Source: Ooceraea biroi (Eukaryota; Arthropoda; Insecta; Hymenoptera; Formicidae). From it: DNA of 64,000 nt. The DNA is taken from positions 16,732,278 through 16,796,277 of the forward strand of contig NC_039507.1 of the NCBI RefSeq assembly GCF_003672135.1, given 5' to 3'. Below the pieces are notes generated by a model. It was given only the letters and a program-made list of their open reading frames with translations. It did no database searches and was not told the DNA's origin. Position 1 is the stretch's first letter; each line of letters begins with the position of its first letter. This document shows, piece by piece, positions 59,700 to 64,000 of this stretch. Both the position numbers and the translations under genes were made by a program.

Positions 59700-62600
59700 A
59701 TAACTTATCAAAACACGAGATCGAGAAAAATGTTGATTTCAAATGAAGCATAATATTGTTTGTCAAATCAACAAGCTTTTCCCTATTTTCTTTCAAGAAG
59801 TTCGTCACTCTTCTGTCGTTTTCCTTTGATGAAAAATTTTTCGCGGGTTATGCGTCTCATAACGCAAGGAAGAACCGTTCGTCGTTTGGTAGCACAGAGA
59901 TCGGTGATGCTTGACGTCATCTCATACCGGTAACACTTGAACGGGCATCGTGGGCATTGTTCTTACACGGCAGTGCGCTCTCCCACGCGTGTAACGCCTC
60001 GTTTCATGGCGCGCGCGCACCTCGACAGAATACCCTCTTAAATTTCTTGCCTATTCTCCCTCGACTGTCTGTGTGCCATCCATTCCTTACTCCTTGCGTT
60101 AACGCGAACGAGCGAGCGAGCAAGCCAGCCAGCCAGCAAGCGAGCGAGCGCGCGATTCACAAGCCCGCCAGCAAGACTTACGAGCTCTCCTCTCGGTTAA
60201 TGGAATACACGCGCACAAGAACGATGGACCCTCGCGACCGGACGGCCAGTCCATTTAATTACCTCACGTCCTATTCCATCTCCGGGGCCCGACGCGTCGA
60301 CGTCCACGACGGAGAGAAGCGATAAACGCGGAAGCAACTACGCCGACTTCTGTTATTAAAGCCACCTTTTTATGCACCACTTCCCATCTCGTGCATGTAA
60401 TCAGGAAGATTGAAAGGGCGAGATCGTTGTCGATTCGGGAACCGAGTAACAAAAGTTCAAGCTTGTAAACCTCGCTGCTTGTAAACCGAGAGAGGCTTTC
60501 AGGGGGTTGTTACGCTTCTCTTCTTGTAACAACGCAGGGGAGAGAAGTTCCCGCAAGCATAAACCGAACCGCAAACAACACGAGATGGCAGATCGATGAG
60601 GAGGCGTCCATAGAGAAAGGTCGTGACTCGACGAAGGATCGACGAACCGTTTCCCGTCGTACCTTCCTTATGGCTTTCTACCTCCATCATCCGAATGCAG
60701 CGAGAATCGAACTGTGAGAAGAATCTCGCAGAGATTGCTGCCTCATAACGGCGTCGGTGTATAACGTTTCCATTTTCGGAAACATTGGAAAAATGATGCT
60801 TTTATCAGATAGAGTCGTGATTCAAAAATTATATTATTATAATAATAAGAATACAGCACAATTTGTTCATATATATTATTCGCGAAAAATAGTAATTAGA
60901 GCGGCAAAAAAGAATCGTGATACAAATTATAACTACCAAACATCTTGATTAAAACACTCAGAAAATGTCTTTATTGCAGCAATTTATTGTTTATATAATT
61001 AATGACAGAATCTATAACTATCTACAAATTTAATTCTTCACCAATAAAGCAAAAAATATTTCTATTTAATTTGCCGATTACAGAAAATGAAGAGTTTCTT
61101 CTGACGAGAATAACGACACAACTCAAAGGAATCGTTTGGACTCGACAAGTACGCCGCAATCTCGATTGCCGAAAGTTAAAGTGACAAAAGGGCACAATCA
61201 AACATCGAAAGGCCTCGAAAGCAATGTCGATGAAATATCAAGTTCATCGGGGTACCTGAGAACGCGTAACGTTCCCTCGTAAAAAGAACGGCGGGTATCT
61301 GCGTCGATTAATCGCAGCCGAGATTATCAGGTGCACCGACCATTTTATCGGACACGATGTGGATAGAGGCTCGCGATGGGCGGTCCGGCGGTCTCGCTAC
61401 CAACGCAGCAGCCTATAAGATCGGCAAGAAGAAGATCGGCAGTGAGTAGCCGCCGTCGTCTCAAGGTCTCGCAACTAGGAAACGATCGGTTCCCCTCCGG
61501 CTTTGCCTATACCCATTAGCTTGCTGGATAGGAAAGCAATTACCGATGCATAAATCCGCCGATTGGAAGCCCCACGGCGTGGAGGCATAACGGCACGAGG
61601 AGTAACGTCGCCGAGAGTCGCTCGTAATTTCGCGAGCCGCAAGTCGTGTCACGTATGAGCTGGCGCGTTTTGCGCGTTCCGGCGGCAAAGCAGGAAGCGT
61701 CAGCGGGATTATCGGGATATAATTCCGGATAATTGCGGGTATTCTGCCCCGACCCTCAACTACTTAATTAGCACTGGAACCAGGCTCATACGCCGGAAAG
61801 GTCCGCGCGATTCCTCGCGCGCGGTAACGCCTACTTAAGCCGCCACGTGGAAATTGCGGATGCGTCGCGTCTCCTATTTCCTTTCCTACTTTCTTGTTCA
61901 TCCAATCAAGTCCAGGTGATGGGATCGATAATGAGCTCCAGAACCGGATACTACATTCGGAAGTGCCCGAGAATTTTTGTCTACAAGCGTATAAAATATA
62001 TAACAGCTTTATATGGGCGCAAGTTGTGTGAATCGAACAGAGTCTTAAATGTAGAAATTTTTTACTTTTTGTATGGTACGGCAAGAAATGAGTATTAGTT
62101 ACTGTTCGAAATCGGGGAAAACATAAGTTAACTATATGTTTCTTTTAAATCAAAGAATTGTAAGTAGTGTTGAATTTCGTTGGAATAAACTGTTCCTGTT
62201 TCAAAAGCATGTTCTGTGTGCGTCCTACAAAATTTGTCCTCCATATGAATCATTTAATTACTCGCTCATGAAAAATTACAAAAATACATGCACGTCCGTC
62301 TTACAAGTTTTGTATTTCCTCAGCGTTTTTATGAAGACTTTGATTGTTCTTTTACCAAAAGCTATTTTTAGAGATAGAAATGCGATATAACTTGTCATAA
62401 AATGAAAAATCTGCATTGAAAGATCATTTACTGCAATGAACGCGCATTCGCGCGTGTGCGAAGCGTAATCGGCATGCCACGCCGTTATAGTCTGAGATAA
62501 ATCTAGCTACGCCGCCGATTAATCTCGGGTTCGGTTCAAGCGGCGCACAGTTTCATTGTCGGCCCAATTCTGCCGATTGCCGTTGTCGACCGGGTCGAGA

Positions 62601-64000
62601 AGAAAAGAAGATTCGAGTCATGATCGATATCGTATCGCGACAGCTTGATCGCTCGGCCTCGATGACCACATCCACGCCAATGGAACTGACCGACCAGAAC
62701 AGAAGTAAACACCATGCCAAAGTCTCGCATGGTGAATCAATACGTAGATATCTAAATCGGTATACGAATAAAAAGAATGCAAGAACAATCTTAAGCCGCT
62801 GATATCAAGTCTTTCTCTGTTGGATAGGAAAGACTGAATTATGCACTGTCAAGTCAATCTCGTTCAAGACGTCAGGATTGCAAATAAATATTGTATTACT
62901 ATTTATGGTGAGATATGGTCAAAGTATCGATGATTTGATATAACTTATGTTAGTAAGGATCAAACAAATGCATTAAACTATAAATAAATTATTGTGAAGA
63001 AACCGTTAAAGATTTGTGCTATGTGTGCTTAGCATATTTGTGCAAAAAGGTAATTTTTTGGAAAAACTAGGCGCTACTAGATCGAATTACATGTAAATTG
63101 TCGCAATAGGAACAAATTTTATGCGTAAATTATTGTACTCTTCCTCTTTCCTTTCCTTTCATTTTCTTTTCATTTTGTTTTCTGTCTCTCTTATAGCTCT
63201 GTGACTTCGTTCTTTTGACATCTCTTGATACTCTGATTCTCCTTCGTGTCGTTTTCTCTTTTTTAACTCTACAAGGCTAAAATTTTATTACATGTGACTG
63301 CATTATTTTTTTTACTCCACAATCTAAAAACTGGTTCACTAAATCATCCTGCTTCGATCAGTTCAAGCGTCCTCCTGGCAAAGCATAGTCTCTAAAAGCC
63401 TTCGCTACGCTCAAGCTTCCATAATGCAATTCTCTTTCTCTTTTTCTCTTTTACGTCCAACCCCATCCATGCACCATATATTATATTACCAGATGAATAA
63501 CAAATCAGCGCAGCGAGATATATGCATGCGGAGCCAATAATTCTACGACACCCGTTGCGTTAAATAAAGCTAACAAACCGGAGTTTCGTAAATCATCCTC
63601 AGCCTATAATTTATAGCGCGTCCGCGTCGACTTCTTAACGTCGGTACGACGACTATGCCGACGTAACTTACGGCGGGTTGTCGATTTTTTAAATCCCGCT
63701 ACTTAGTTGCCCGCAAGAAAACACTGCTGCACGTTCTGCATCATTAGCTACGCCGTGCTTCGAGGCGCACCGTCGTGCCTATAGTGACGCGGGAAAGAAA
63801 AGCGTGTCGCGTTGCAGATCGTCATGATTTGCGGGGGAATCATTGCGTGCAACGTGAATCTCGCTTCGAGTGCACCGAGTGCATACGTCGTGCTTTTTGC
63901 ATCATGACTTTACGGTACTTGCGTTTATATCTATCTTCCCGATGTGTTTCTGATAACTATCGGGTCGACCGGAAAGTCCGTGAGGATCTTCCTAACAAAA
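59700..64000. other. No gene supported to the right end
   Basis: GC-rich patches at 59860-60720, 61200-61850 and 63600-64000 lie between AT-rich DNA. A tetranucleotide-like GCGA/GCCA run at about 60107-60150 and a pyrimidine-rich stretch at about 63140-63200 are low complexity. No open frame here shows family resemblance. Confidence 0.4.

Overview
Eukaryotic, almost certainly hymenopteran and most likely ant nuclear DNA. The diagnostic content is a tandem array of odorant receptor (OR) genes with the nine-exon layout typical of the expanded ant OR subfamily, together with mariner, hAT and pogo-like transposon remains, GT-AG introns, and very AT-rich array DNA next to patches of CpG-rich DNA. 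No prokaryotic features, rRNA or convincing intact tRNA gene were seen. The species cannot be named from sequence alone. Layout: 1-2160 holds a decayed pogo-like element, an OR upstream-type block without its gene, and a segment repeated again at 27.3-27.65 kb. 2.16-27.3 kb is the OR array, all on the minus strand: OR-A (3474-7201) and OR-B (11652-15442) are intact 403-residue recent duplicates, OR-D (19915-25087) is nearly intact but has a rearranged exon 2, and there are three broken ORs (E', E and C). OR-A and OR-B lie in two copies of a roughly 6.3-kb tandem unit that also carries the same dead mariner copy, the same hAT element inside intron 6, and the last exons of a neighbouring OR. A 1.9-kb insertion containing a GC-rich 17-bp minisatellite and a large palindrome splits the E' copy. 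27.3-64 kb has no gene I can support. It alternates AT-rich stretches with GC/CpG-rich patches of roughly 0.5-2 kb and carries three near-identical 664-668 bp TA-flanked elements (one nested in a mariner), a long inverted-repeat element, a pogo-like element, a full-length but inactivated mariner, small hairpin elements and short tandem repeats. It is probably intergenic or large-intron DNA. How the parts work together: the ORs would encode seven-transmembrane ligand-binding subunits that pair with the co-receptor Orco (not in this window) in antennal sensory neurons. Each OR copy carries a similar upstream block about 270 bp from its start codon, which is the best candidate for shared regulation. 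OR-A and OR-B differ by 19 coding substitutions of which nearly all change the protein (17 replacements), with the excess in exons 7-9, while the adjacent short introns barely differ. That is the strongest biological signal here. All comparisons were made by eye.
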